A stretch of 64,000 nt of DNA from the NCBI RefSeq assembly GCF_902706095.1, contig NZ_CACSJP010000003.1:248001-312000 (forward strand). The letters are read 5' to 3'. Positions 46,143 to 56,101 of the stretch are shown here, in pieces. Position 1 is the stretch's first letter; each line of letters begins with the position of its first letter. This DNA comes from Rhizobium sp. 18065. Lineage in GTDB: Bacteria; Pseudomonadota; Alphaproteobacteria; Rhizobiales; Rhizobiaceae. The notes under the pieces are model-generated. The model was not told the origin of the DNA. It was given only the letters and a program-made list of their open reading frames with translations, and ran no database searches. Made by a program: the position numbers and the translations under genes.

Positions 46143-47423
46143 TTACTTGAACAGGCTGGGGAGCCACAGCGACAGAGCCGGGATGTACGTCACGGCCATC
46201 AGAACCGCGATGCTGGCACCGAAGAAGGGCCAGATTGTTTTCATCGCCTCTCGAATGGTGATGCCACCGACCGCGCAGCCGACAAACAGAACCGTGCCGA
46301 CCGGTGGTGTGTTGAGGCCTATGCCTGCATTGAGGATCATCACCACGCCGAAATGCACCGGGTCGATTCCGAAAGCCTTGACGACCGGCAGCAATACGGG
46401 TGTTGCAATGATCACCATCGGAGCCATGTCCATGAAGGTTCCGAGCAGCAGCAGGATGATGTTGATCATCAGCAGCACGATGATCGGATTGTCGGACACC
46501 GCGCTGATGGCCTGGACCAGCAATGTCTGGACTTGCAGGAAGGACATCAGCCAGCCGAAGGATGCGGCCGTACCGATGACCAGCAGGACCATGGCCGTGG
46601 TCCGCACAGCTCCCAGCACGGCTTCGACAAAGCCATCCCAATTCAGTTCGCGATAGACCAGCATGGCCACGAGGAAGGCGTAGAGAACCGCGATGCATGA
46701 GCTTTCCGTCGCCGTGAAGATGCCCGAGCGCACGCCGCCGAAGATGATGCCGATCAGCAGAAGGCCCGGCAGGGAGGCGAGAAAGTAGTAGCCGAGCTTC
46801 TGGAAGCCGGGGAAGGGTTCCGAGGGATAACCGCGGCGCCGCGCAACGATATAGGCGGTGACCATCAAGGCGGCGGCGAGCAGCATGCCGGGAATGACAC
46901 CGGCGGTGAACAGGTCAGCGACCGAAACATTGCCGCCGGCGGCAATCGAATAGAGGATCATGTTGTGCGAGGGCGGGATCATCAGCGCGATGATCGCAGC
47001 GTTGACGGTGACGTTGACGGCGTAGCTGCGGTCGTAACCGCGGGCTGCCATCTGCGGGATCATCAGGCCGCCAACGGCGGACGCATCGGCGACGGCGGAT
47101 CCGGAAATGCCGCCGAACAGGGTTGAAGCAACGATGTTGACCTGGCCCAGGCCGCCGCGCAGATGGCCGACAATGCCGGCGGCAAAGCGGATCAGGCGAT
47201 TGGCGATGCCGCCGCGGACCATCAGGTCGCCGGCAAAGATGAAGAACGGGATTGCCATCATGGCAAAGACGTTCATGCCGGAATTCATCTGCTGGAAGAC
47301 GACGATCGGCGGTATGCCGATATAAAGTACGGTCGCCAGCGATGCTATGCCCAGGCAGAAAGCGATCGGCATGCCGATCATCATCAGCAGGGTGAAGACG
47401 CCGAATAGAACGGTATAGGCCAT
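46143..47423 (-). CDS. TRAP transporter large permease (DctM)
   Basis: 426-residue membrane protein with about twelve spans: MAYTVLFGVFTLLMMIGMPIAFCLG, IPFFIFAGDLMVRGGIANRLIRFA, GGISGSAVADASAVGGLMIPQM, PPSHNMILYSIAAGGNVSVADLF and AILNAGIGLNTPPVGTVLFVG, all DctM landmarks. Forms the sodium-driven channel with DctQ. ATG at 47423 overlaps the DctQ stop as TGATG. Confidence 0.95.
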   Translation of the reverse strand: MAYTVLFGVFTLLMMIGMPIAFCLGIASLATVLYIGIPPIVVFQQMNSGMNVFAMMAIPFFIFAGDLMVRGGIANRLIRFAAGIVGHLRGGLGQVNIVASTLFGGISGSAVADASAVGGLMIPQMAARGYDRSYAVNVTVNAAIIALMIPPSHNMILYSIAAGGNVSVADLFTAGVIPGMLLAAALMVTAYIVARRRGYPSEPFPGFQKLGYYFLASLPGLLLIGIIFGGVRSGIFTATESSCIAVLYAFLVAMLVYRELNWDGFVEAVLGAVRTTAMVLLVIGTAASFGWLMSFLQVQTLLVQAISAVSDNPIIVLLMINIILLLLGTFMDMAPMVIIATPVLLPVVKAFGIDPVHFGVVMILNAGIGLNTPPVGTVLFVGCAVGGITIREAMKTIWPFFGASIAVLMAVTYIPALSLWLPSLFK

Positions 47424-47944
47424 CACGCAGCCTCCTGCACAACAACGGTGGCGGCGATTGTCTCGCCGATGGAAACATCAATGAAGCGCTCGGCGGCAAA
47501 GATGGCGATGATGGCGCCGCCGGCGATCAGCGGGAAGAAGTCGACGCCGCCCGGCAGGCCGAGAACCGGGATGGTTGCCGTCCATGTGCCGGCGGCCAGC
47601 AGAAAGCCGTAGTAGCTCATGGCAATGCCGAACAGGACGATCAAGCCGAGGCTGACCAGGTCCATGATCTTCTGGATTGCCGGAGATGCGCCGTGACGGA
47701 CGAAATCAAGGCCGAGATGCACGCTTTCCCGGACCCCGACGGCAGAGCCCAGCATGATGAACCACGACATCAACATCAGCGACAGCGGTTCGGACCAACT
47801 CGGCGTATCGTTCAAAATATAGCGACCAAAGATCTGCCATCCGATGATCAAGGTCATCGCGACTAGGCCGATGCCAGAGACGTACAGGCAGAATTGGCTA
47901 AGGCGTGCGAGACCCGGGCGTACAGCCATCATAAAGCGCAACAT
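47423..47944 (-). CDS. TRAP transporter small permease (DctQ)
   Basis: 173-residue four-span protein: IGLVAMTLIIGWQIFGRYILNDTPSWSEPLSLMLMSWFIML (hallmark R-Y-x-x-x-x-P-x-W-x-E-E-x type) with GVRESVHLGLDFV and FFPLIAGGAIIAIFAAE. ATG at 47944 has GGAGGGA upstream; the longer frame is unsupported. Partner of DctM and DctP. Confidence 0.93.
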   Translation of the reverse strand: MLRFMMAVRPGLARLSQFCLYVSGIGLVAMTLIIGWQIFGRYILNDTPSWSEPLSLMLMSWFIMLGSAVGVRESVHLGLDFVRHGASPAIQKIMDLVSLGLIVLFGIAMSYYGFLLAAGTWTATIPVLGLPGGVDFFPLIAGGAIIAIFAAERFIDVSIGETIAATVVVQEAA

Positions 47945-48000
47945 AGTTCCCTCCACAGCCACCATGGATCGGCGGCCACAATGCAATCTCGAATGAAAAC

Positions 48001-48024
48001 CGGCCGCATCTTGCGATGCGGCCG
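48001..48024 (-). repeat. 10-bp hairpin between dctP and dctQ
   Basis: CGGCCGCATC (48001-48010) and GATGCGGCCG (48015-48024) form a perfect stem with a four-base loop; on the minus strand it is followed by GGTTTTC, so it may act as a partial terminator as well as a message-stabilising element for dctP. Confidence 0.75.
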
Positions 48025-48035
48025 ATTCTTTCCGA

Positions 48036-49010
48036 TTACTTGACGTCCTGTACGCGCTTAACCAGGTCCTTCATCTTCGCATCGGTGATGAACTTGTCAT
48101 AGACCGGCTGCATCGCCGCGGAGAATTCCGCCTTGTCGACGGTGATGATGTTGGCACCGGACGCACGGATTTTCTCTTCCGAGGCCTTTTCGCGGGCCTG
48201 CCACAGTTCACGCATCTTGGCGACGGATTCCTTGGCGGATTCGCGAATGACGGTCTGGTCTTCCGGCGTCAGCTTGTCCCAGGTGATCTTGGAGATGACC
48301 AGGATTTCCGGGGTCAGGGAGTGGTCGGTCAATGTGTAGTTCTTCGCTACTTCGAAGTGGCGCGAGGATTCGTAGGACGGCCAGTTGTTTTCGGCGGCAT
48401 CGACGACACCGGTTTCAAGCGAGGAATAGACTTCGCCGAATGGCATGGGGGTCGGGTTGGCACCGAAGGCTTCCATCATCGCGATCCACAGGTCGGACTG
48501 CTGGACGCGCACCTTCATGCCCTTGAGGTCGGCGAGCTTCTCGATCGGCTTCTTGGTCGAATAGAACGAGCGTGCGCCGGAATCGTAGAAGGCAAGGCCG
48601 ATCAGGCCGTGCGGCTCGAAAGCAGCGAGCACTTCATCGCCGATCGGGCCGTCGACGACCTTGTGCATGTGCTCGGTATCGCGAAACAGGAAGGGCAGGC
48701 CGAAGACAACTGTTTCCGGCACCAGATTGTTGAACGGCGCACTGTTGACGCGGTTCATTTCGATCACGCCGAAACGGGTCTGTTCGATCGTGTCCTTCTC
48801 GGCGCCAAGCGCCGCATTGTTCATGACCTGGATCTTGATGCGACCGTTGGTTTTCTGGGATACCAGTTCGCCCATATATTTGACCGCGTCTACGGTCGGA
48901 TAGCCATCAGGATGGATGTCGGCGGAACGCAAGGTGATCTCTTGTGCATTCAGCGCGCCGGCACCCAGTGTCAGCCCCATGGCGAGGCTCAGCATTGCGG
49001 CAGTTTTCAT
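48036..49010 (-). CDS. TRAP transporter substrate-binding protein (DctP)
   Basis: 324-residue periplasmic protein with signal peptide MKTAAMLSLAMGLTLGAGALNAQ and DctP features: RSADIHPDGYPTVDAVKYMGELV, GVIEMNRVNSAPFNNLVPE, LKGMKVRVQQSDLWIAMMEAFGANPTPMPFGEVYSSLETGVVDAAENNW. The arginine in KVRVQ is the usual carboxylate-binding residue, consistent with an acidic sugar ligand such as galacturonate or glucuronate. ATG at 49010 has GAGGAGGAAG upstream. Neighbouring uronate genes indicate the ligand. Confidence 0.93.
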   Translation of the reverse strand: MKTAAMLSLAMGLTLGAGALNAQEITLRSADIHPDGYPTVDAVKYMGELVSQKTNGRIKIQVMNNAALGAEKDTIEQTRFGVIEMNRVNSAPFNNLVPETVVFGLPFLFRDTEHMHKVVDGPIGDEVLAAFEPHGLIGLAFYDSGARSFYSTKKPIEKLADLKGMKVRVQQSDLWIAMMEAFGANPTPMPFGEVYSSLETGVVDAAENNWPSYESSRHFEVAKNYTLTDHSLTPEILVISKITWDKLTPEDQTVIRESAKESVAKMRELWQAREKASEEKIRASGANIITVDKAEFSAAMQPVYDKFITDAKMKDLVKRVQDVK

Positions 49011-49066
49011 GTCTTCCTCCTCTTTTAAGTGATCCGCCAAAACCTCCCTGGATTGGCGGTTGGCTC

Positions 49067-49951
49067 TCAGGTCCCCTTGTTCCCCCTTGGTTCAAGGCCG
49101 AAGAGCTGCTCGGGATTGTCCACGAGTGCGAGACGGCGGGCGGCATCATCGGCCAGCCAGCCAAGAATTGTGTCGGTGAGGGCAGCGTCATCGGGATAGT
49201 CGGCTTGTGTCTTCGCCAGATTGTGCGGCCAGTTCGACCCCCAGACGATCCGTTCGGGCGCGTGCGCCGCAATCGTGCGGCCAACCTCAGCCACATCGGC
49301 GAAATCAGGCGCGCCGGTCTTTGACGATTCGTAAGCGCCGGCAAACTTGAACCAGCAATTGCCGCGATCGATCAGGCGTTTTGCGGCTGCCACCTGCGGG
49401 CTGTCCGCCGTCACGCCGCAGAAGAACTTGCCGTGATGATCGAGCACCCAGCGTGATTTCAGCCTGGATAGACGGGCTTCGTGGTCGACGATGTTGCTCC
49501 CGTCGAATTGCACTGCGAGCATCCAGTTGCGGCTCGCGGCAATGGCGTCGACATCTTCCAGATGGGTCAGGTCTACGCCACCGCCGGGTAGATCCATGAT
49601 CCGTAGGCCGATCACGCGCGCATCGGCCAGTTCATCAAGTTCGGCTTCGGTTGCCTGACCGTTGACGGCGGCCACGCCCCAGGCGAGGTTGCCGAAATCC
49701 TTCAGGCAGGCGATCAGGTTGTTGTTGTCGCGCTGATGCGCATTGCCCTGGGTGACGATGACCCGGTCGATCCCGATCCATTTCATGAATTCGCGGTACT
49801 GCGATGGGCTTGGCAATTCGCCGGCCGGCAATGGTGGGCCACCTTCAATCGCGGGAAAGCCCGGCAGATAGGCATGCATCTGGGTGTCGATCGCCCCCTT
49901 CGGGAACGCGATCTTGGGTTTGCGGCCGGAAAGGGGGCGATCGAGTGTCAT
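49067..49951 (-). CDS. gli: Galactarolactone isomerase (amidohydrolase superfamily)
   Basis: 294-residue amidohydrolase (COG3618 type). IDTQMHAYLPGFPAIEGGPPLPAGE near the start carries the usual metal-site region, reduced to Q-x-H; LDHHGKFFCG, KFAGAYESS and the C-terminal ERIVWGSNWPHN complete the family pattern. In Agrobacterium the homologous gene next to gci turns D-galactaro-1,5-lactone into the 1,4-lactone that Gci uses. Start 49951 overlaps the gci stop as TGATG. The alternative is a lactonase of the same family. Confidence 0.85.
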   Translation of the reverse strand: MTLDRPLSGRKPKIAFPKGAIDTQMHAYLPGFPAIEGGPPLPAGELPSPSQYREFMKWIGIDRVIVTQGNAHQRDNNNLIACLKDFGNLAWGVAAVNGQATEAELDELADARVIGLRIMDLPGGGVDLTHLEDVDAIAASRNWMLAVQFDGSNIVDHEARLSRLKSRWVLDHHGKFFCGVTADSPQVAAAKRLIDRGNCWFKFAGAYESSKTGAPDFADVAEVGRTIAAHAPERIVWGSNWPHNLAKTQADYPDDAALTDTILGWLADDAARRLALVDNPEQLFGLEPRGNKGT

Positions 49952-51087
49952 CAGTCGTCCTTCATCTTGAAGTCGGCGAGGGCATCGCGGTTGATCTCGA
50001 TGCCAAGGCCTGGACCATTCGGGATGGCGACAACGCCGTTCTGATGTTCGATCGGGGTTTTGATCACCGCCTGACGGAACGGATTGTCGGTGCGGTCGAA
50101 TTCGAGGATCGGCTCGATCGGATTGACGCGGACCGGATCGGGGACCATGGCGGCGATAAACTGCAGTGCGGCGGCGATATGCACGGCAGTGCCCCAGACA
50201 TGCGGAACGACACGCACGCCATAAAGCGCTGCGAGGTCGGCCACCCGCTTGGCTTCGGTGAAGCCGCCGACGCCTGCCAGATCCGGCTGCACGATATCGA
50301 CACAACGTGTTTCGATCGGCTCTTTCATGCCCCAGCGACTGTGCCAGGTTTCGCCACCGGCAACCGGGATCGGTTGCTTGGCACGCACTTCGCGGTAGGC
50401 TGCAAGCTGTTCTGGAACGACCGGCTCCTCGAACCAGTCGAGACCGTATTCGGCAGCACGACGGCCGAACTCGACCGCTTCCAGGACGCCATAACCATGA
50501 TTGCCGTCGGCCATCAGGCGCATATCGGCGCCGGCGGCTTCGCGCGCTGCCTTGATCACCCGCAGGTCCTCCTCGATACCGAACCCGACCTTGATCTTCG
50601 AGGCATGGAAGCCTTGCGCGCGGTAGGCCGCAATATCGGTAGCATTGTCTTCGACACGATCAACGCCGTCGCGCTTGAAACTGCCGGTGGCGTAGGCCTT
50701 TACGGTTTCGCGGAAGCGCCCGCCGAGCAGGATGGAGACAGGGGCGTTGAAATGTTTACCCTTGATGTCCCACAGCGCGATATCGATGCCGGACAGGGCG
50801 GTGAGGGTCAGCCCACGTTGGCCCTGGTCACGCAACGCATTGTAAAGTGTTGCCCAGATTTTTTCGGTTTCCAGCGGATTGGCACCGATCAGCCAGGTCC
50901 TGTAGGCAGCAACCACGGCTGCATTCGGTCGCGCCGGGCCGAGGCATTCGCCCCAGCCCGTCGTGCCGTCGTCACAAACAATCTCGACCAGCACATGGGC
51001 GCGCCGGTCAAAGCGCATGGACGCGCTCTGGAACGGAACGGCGAGCCTGTGCTCGAGGAGATGTGTGCGGACGTCGACGATCTTCAT
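49951..51087 (-). CDS. gci: Galactarolactone cycloisomerase (enolase superfamily)
   Basis: 378-residue mandelate-racemase-like enzyme, the same length as the Agrobacterium enzyme. The K-x-K pair is Lys164/Lys166 in HASKIKVGFG; metal ligands fall at D194 (LMADGNHGYG), the glutamate of WFEEPVVPE and that of VAGGETWHSRWG; the His of VPHVWGTAVH completes the site. It opens galactaro-1,4-lactone to 3-deoxy-2-keto-L-threo-hexarate. It is followed by kdgD upstream and gli downstream, the whole oxidative galacturonate set. Confidence 0.9.
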   Translation of the reverse strand: MKIVDVRTHLLEHRLAVPFQSASMRFDRRAHVLVEIVCDDGTTGWGECLGPARPNAAVVAAYRTWLIGANPLETEKIWATLYNALRDQGQRGLTLTALSGIDIALWDIKGKHFNAPVSILLGGRFRETVKAYATGSFKRDGVDRVEDNATDIAAYRAQGFHASKIKVGFGIEEDLRVIKAAREAAGADMRLMADGNHGYGVLEAVEFGRRAAEYGLDWFEEPVVPEQLAAYREVRAKQPIPVAGGETWHSRWGMKEPIETRCVDIVQPDLAGVGGFTEAKRVADLAALYGVRVVPHVWGTAVHIAAALQFIAAMVPDPVRVNPIEPILEFDRTDNPFRQAVIKTPIEHQNGVVAIPNGPGLGIEINRDALADFKMKDD

Positions 51088-51088
51088 C

Positions 51089-52048
<960 letters not shown>

Positions 52049-52063
52049 TCAATTCGTCAATAG

Positions 52064-52807
52064 TCATCGTACAGGTTGGCGTTGCTCGCGCAAAAGCATG
52101 CGGTAACGGGCCTGGCTGCCGCGCAGGTGCCGGCGCATCGCCTCTCGTGCGGCTTCCTCATCGCCGGCGGAAATCGCCTCGACGATATCGGCATGTTCGG
52201 CATCGATCAGGCGGATATAGGCTGCCTGATCCTCGTCGCTTTCTTCGCCACGCAGGGCGGCGCGGGGAATGACGTTTTTCCCGATCATTGCGAGGAATTC
52301 GCGAAAGCGCGGATTGTTGGTCGCCTCGGCGATTGCAAGATGCAGGGCGAAATCGGCTTCGCTGCTCGATTTTCCGGCATCGAGACAGGCGCGCACGGCA
52401 TAGTGCTGCTCCAGGATGACCTCTTCCTGTGCGGGGGAGCGGCGCAGCGCTGCAAGTCCTGCAGCCTCAACTTCCACGGCGGTTCGAAGCTCCAGTAGCT
52501 CGATCATAGAGGAGACCCGCGCCGGGTCGATATGGGCAATGGACAGGGGAGCGGGGGCGGGTTCACGTGGCTCCAGAACAAAGACGCCAGCGCCCTGGCG
52601 TGCCTCGACGAGGCGGTCTGCGCGAAGGGCTGCAATGGCCTCCCGGACAACGGTGCGTGACACGCCATTGGCCTCTGACAGCTGCGCCTCGCTCGGCAGC
52701 TTGCTGCCCGGCGGGAACTGGCCGCCATGGATGGCGCGGCGCAGATTGTCGCTCAGCCTCTGGGTCAGAGTTCCTGATCCAGCCTCCATTTTCGCCTGCA
52801 GCGCCAT
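52064..52807 (-). CDS. GntR/FadR-family regulator of the galacturonate locus
   Basis: 247-residue regulator: winged HTH (LSDNLRRAIHGGQFPPGSKLPSEAQL, GVSRTVVREAIAALRADRLVEARQG) and FCD domain (ALLLEL-type ELLELRTAVEVEAAGLAA, DFALHLAIAEATNNPRF, DAEHADIVEAISAGDEEAAREAMRRHL). Candidate operator cores are TTGTCATAC (52030-52038), between it and kdgD, and the related CTGTATGAT (52918-52926) ahead of udh. It should be relieved by a uronate pathway intermediate. ATG 52807 gives GGAG five bases upstream; 52813 is possible. Confidence 0.88.
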   Translation of the reverse strand: MALQAKMEAGSGTLTQRLSDNLRRAIHGGQFPPGSKLPSEAQLSEANGVSRTVVREAIAALRADRLVEARQGAGVFVLEPREPAPAPLSIAHIDPARVSSMIELLELRTAVEVEAAGLAALRRSPAQEEVILEQHYAVRACLDAGKSSSEADFALHLAIAEATNNPRFREFLAMIGKNVIPRAALRGEESDEDQAAYIRLIDAEHADIVEAISAGDEEAAREAMRRHLRGSQARYRMLLREQRQPVR

Positions 52808-52978
52808 GCTCATCTCCACGTTCGTTCAACAGTCAGTGAGCTTATGCATAAACTCGTCTGTCAAGTTAGCCAAGCGTGAAGGCGGCCATCGGGAAATATT
52901 GACCCAACTGACGTGACCTGTATGATGAGTTGAATGGGTCTGAATGCGGCCATCCGAGAATGGACAAGGGAGGTTTAT

Positions 52979-53776
52979 GTGAAGCGACTATTGGTAACCG
53001 GCGCTGCGGGCGGACTTGGCAAGGCGATGCGTGATCGTCTGAAGGGCATGGCGGATGTCTTGCGCCTTTCGGACATTGTCGACATGGGCGAGGCGGCGGC
53101 GCACGAGGAACTGGTTGTCTGCGACCTGGGCGATCGTGCCGCCGTCGACCGGCTCGTCGAGGGATGTGACGGCATCATTCATCTTGGTGGTATTTCCGTC
53201 GAGGACAAGTTTTCCAAGATCCTCAATGCCAATCTGCTAGGACTTTATAATCTCTATGAGGCGGCGCGGGCGAACGGCATGCCGCGCATTCTCTTTGCCA
53301 GCTCCAATCACACGATCGGCTTTTACGCTCAGGACGACCATCTCGATGCCAGCGCACCGATGCGGCCTGATGGTCTTTATGGTGTGTCGAAATGCTTCGG
53401 AGAGGCGCTGGCCAGCATGTATTTCGACAAGTTCGGCCAGGAGACGGCACTGGTGCGTATCGGCAGCTGCATGGAGAAGCCGAAGAACCATCGGATGCTG
53501 TCCACCTGGATGAGCCATGACGACTTCCTCGCCATGATCGAATGCATCTTCCGCGTTCCGCGCCTCGGCTGCCCGGTGATCTGGGGTTGCTCCAACAATG
53601 ACAGTCGCTGGTGGGATAACTCACCGGTCGCTTATCTTGGTTGGCATCCCAAGGACAATGCCGAGCGGTTCCGCGCCGAAATTGAGGCAACGGTTCCACG
53701 GCCCGCTGCAAATGATGCAATCGCCATCTATCAGGGTGGCCCCTTCGTCGATGATCCGATCTTTGAAGAGGACTGA
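52979..53776 (+). CDS. udh: Uronate dehydrogenase
   Basis: 265-residue SDR enzyme, same length as Agrobacterium Udh. NAD motif VTGAAGGLGKAMRDRL, GIIHLGGISVEDKF, FASSNHTIGFYAQ (catalytic Ser) and GLYGVSKCFGEAL (Tyr-x-x-x-Lys), then WWDNSPVAYLGWHPKDNAE. It oxidises D-galacturonate or D-glucuronate to the aldaro-1,5-lactone, first step of the pathway whose later enzymes are encoded divergently. GTG start at 52979 with AGGGAGG upstream gives the family-standard MKRLLVTGAAG opening. Confidence 0.95.
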   Translation: MKRLLVTGAAGGLGKAMRDRLKGMADVLRLSDIVDMGEAAAHEELVVCDLGDRAAVDRLVEGCDGIIHLGGISVEDKFSKILNANLLGLYNLYEAARANGMPRILFASSNHTIGFYAQDDHLDASAPMRPDGLYGVSKCFGEALASMYFDKFGQETALVRIGSCMEKPKNHRMLSTWMSHDDFLAMIECIFRVPRLGCPVIWGCSNNDSRWWDNSPVAYLGWHPKDNAERFRAEIEATVPRPAANDAIAIYQGGPFVDDPIFEED

Positions 53777-53816
53777 TGCCATCTGTGCGTCATGACTGTC
53801 GGATGCTGAAGGAAAA

Positions 53817-53843
53817 TGTGCCGCCTTGTGCGGCCATTTTTTT
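53817..53843 (+). terminator. Intrinsic terminator after udh
   Basis: GCCGC (53820-53824) pairs with GCGGC (53830-53834) around CTTGT, then CA and seven Ts (53837-53843). Short but followed by a good T-run, 40 bases after the udh stop. Confidence 0.7.
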
Positions 53844-54615
53844 GCCTGATTCTGTCAATGCGCATGTCGACATATGGTTCCATCGGCCCCTTTTGTCGTT
53901 CACATAGCTGATGGTAGCTGCTGCGCCCATGTGGGTAGCCGTCTGCATTGTTATGGTGCAATGCAAAGTGGGCTCGAAACATAACATGATATATCAGCTT
54001 AAGATGTTATCTTATCAATGGCATATTGAGGTATGCATTGCGTAGTTTTGGCTAGTTTTGATTTCTGGTGGTGAGTCGTGATCAAGAAGACCCGGAGTCG
54101 TTTGTGTTTCTGTCTATTGCAAAAGGTTCACCTCTACAAAAATTTTTTGATGTCAGGCTTTGTTAAATAGGATTAATGGCGATATTTTTCGGATTTCTCC
54201 ACGGGAAATCGTCCAGCTTCTGGTTCAATTAAGTCACTGAAAAACAATGAATAAAGAGGAAATTTTGCGGTAAAATTGTTCGCGCGGACTTTCCCTTTCC
54301 GACAGTTGTCGGTACGACAATTCTGCAACTATACTTGGTTTTTTCGATGTGGCGTTTTCCATGTTTTGCAAAAGCGCGTGACTCTCGGAAAGGCGTGAGT
54401 ATACATCCGAGTCTGGATTTGTTCCTGCACTGTTGGGGATTCCGTTAGAGGGCAGAGATTCGCAGGGTCATTGATGGCTTCTCAAAGGTTAATAGGCCCA
54501 AAAATGGTTCTTTTAACCCGTAAGAATTCATAGATTGGCGTGACGGCTTCGGCTAGGTTTCGCCACACTTGATCAGACGGTCTCAATAACTGCGTAGTTC
54601 GGCTACGAGGGGGAT
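53844..54615. promoter_or_regulatory. Long AT-rich noncoding region upstream of the secretion operon
   Basis: 772 bases with no convincing gene on either strand and base content clearly lower in GC than the flanking coding DNA. Structures seen: ATAACAT (about 53981) with ATGTTAT (about 54004), and the tight inverted repeat TTGTCG-GTA-CGACAA at 54306-54320, with a CTCGGA/TCCGAG pair further on. These are possible operators for the type I secretion operon. A good ribosome site (GAGGGGGAT) precedes the TolC gene. No promoter can be assigned with confidence. Confidence 0.4.
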
Positions 54616-56049
54616 ATGAAGAAATTTTCGATGCTCGCAACGACGGCAATTTTCGCCGGCACGATTGCTCTCACCACGTCGCTGGCCACTGCTGCTGATC
54701 TCCGCGAAGCTATGCAGACTGCCGTTTCCACCAACCCGGATATCGGTCAGGCGGTTGAAAACCGTGAGGCTGTCGAATTCGAACTGCGTCAGGCACGCGG
54801 TCTTTATCTCCCCAGCATTGACCTGGAAGCCTCGACCGGTGTGAATAACCTCGACAGCCCCAGCCGCCGTGCGTCGGGTATCGACGGCGACGATCTCTAC
54901 CCGAGCGAAGCCGGTCTGACGATCACGCAGAAGCTTTTTGATGGCGGTGGTCGTCGCGCGCAGCTCGACCAGCAGGCCTCTCGTGTCGATAGCGCGTCCT
55001 TCCGTGTGATGGAGCGTAGCGAGACGATCGCCCTTCAGGTCGTTCGGGAATATCTCGAATTTCTGCTGCAGTCGCGGATTGTTGCCGAGTCCCAAGAGAA
55101 TGTCCGTGTTCACCAGGCTCTTCGCGGCGATATTGGTTCGCTGATCTCCAGCGGCACCCTGACCGAGGCTGATAGCCAGCAGGCAGATGAGCGTCTGCTC
55201 GCTGCCCGGGCTCGCCTCCAGGAGGCAACGGAAGCGCTCCAGCAGGTGAAGATCTCGCTTCTGCGTCTGGTCGGCACGCCGATCACCGGCGGCAAGATGC
55301 CGCCTTCGCTGGCTGCCCAGCTGCCGAAGAGCCTTGACGTAGCGCTGGAAACCGCACGCCGCAACAATCCGCGTATCAAGGCCGGTTTGGCTGATGTGGA
55401 TGCGGCCGATGCGGGAGTCCGTGGTGCGCGCAATAACTATCTGCCGGAAGTTTCCGCCGAAGGCCGTTTGGTCACCGGCACGGACACCGGTGGCGACGAA
55501 GGCCGCACCACCGATGCTCAGATTCGTCTCGTCGCTCGCTGGAACCTCTATCGGGGCGGCATCGATCAGGCACGCGAAGAAGAGCAGATCCGCCGCGCGG
55601 GCGAACAGCGCTTCGCACTCGACTCTGCCCATCGCGAAGTCGACGAAGCCGTGCGCCTGTCCTGGGATCGTCGTATCCAGCAGCGTGAACTTGCCGGCCT
55701 GCTCAAGCAGCAGTCGAATGTCAATGCGCAGCTGGTGTCGAGCTATCGTGAACAGTTGAATATCGGCCAGCGTTCGCTGCTCGACGTACTCGGTGCGCAG
55801 AACACCAAGTACAATGTCAATGTTCTTTCGATGACGGCACAATATGCATCGCTGTTTGCCGAATATCGCCTGCTCGCTTCGACTGGCAGCCTTTTGAAGG
55901 CCATGAACATCACGCCGCCGAAGCAGAACGATGCTTATGCGCGCAGCGAGTTCAAGGTCCGTTCCGGCGGCGAGCCCCAGCAGAAGCGTTTGGTCTCGAA
56001 GCAGAATGCCGGCCTCCCGATCGATCTCTTCGCCACAGCCAACGACTGA
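54616..56049 (+). CDS. TolC-family outer-membrane channel of type I secretion (LapE-like)
   Basis: 477-residue outer-membrane efflux protein. Signal peptide MKKFSMLATTAIFAGTIALTTS...ATA, then two repeated TolC helical domains: DLREAMQTAVSTNPDIGQAVENRE, LPSIDLEASTG, TITQKLFDGGGRRAQLD in the first and LDVALETARRNNPRIKAGLADVDAADAGVRGARNNYLPEVSAEG, ARWNLYRGGIDQAREEEQ in the second, with NIGQRSLLDVLGAQN near the end. It would form the outer-membrane tunnel for the adhesin. Followed at 53 bases by the ABC exporter. Candidate operators lie in the long upstream gap. Confidence 0.92.
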   Translation: MKKFSMLATTAIFAGTIALTTSLATAADLREAMQTAVSTNPDIGQAVENREAVEFELRQARGLYLPSIDLEASTGVNNLDSPSRRASGIDGDDLYPSEAGLTITQKLFDGGGRRAQLDQQASRVDSASFRVMERSETIALQVVREYLEFLLQSRIVAESQENVRVHQALRGDIGSLISSGTLTEADSQQADERLLAARARLQEATEALQQVKISLLRLVGTPITGGKMPPSLAAQLPKSLDVALETARRNNPRIKAGLADVDAADAGVRGARNNYLPEVSAEGRLVTGTDTGGDEGRTTDAQIRLVARWNLYRGGIDQAREEEQIRRAGEQRFALDSAHREVDEAVRLSWDRRIQQRELAGLLKQQSNVNAQLVSSYREQLNIGQRSLLDVLGAQNTKYNVNVLSMTAQYASLFAEYRLLASTGSLLKAMNITPPKQNDAYARSEFKVRSGGEPQQKRLVSKQNAGLPIDLFATAND

Positions 56050-56101
56050 GCGAAGCGTCGGTAGATCAGGAACGGTATCTTAGAATGGTAGGCTCAGCCT
56101 G

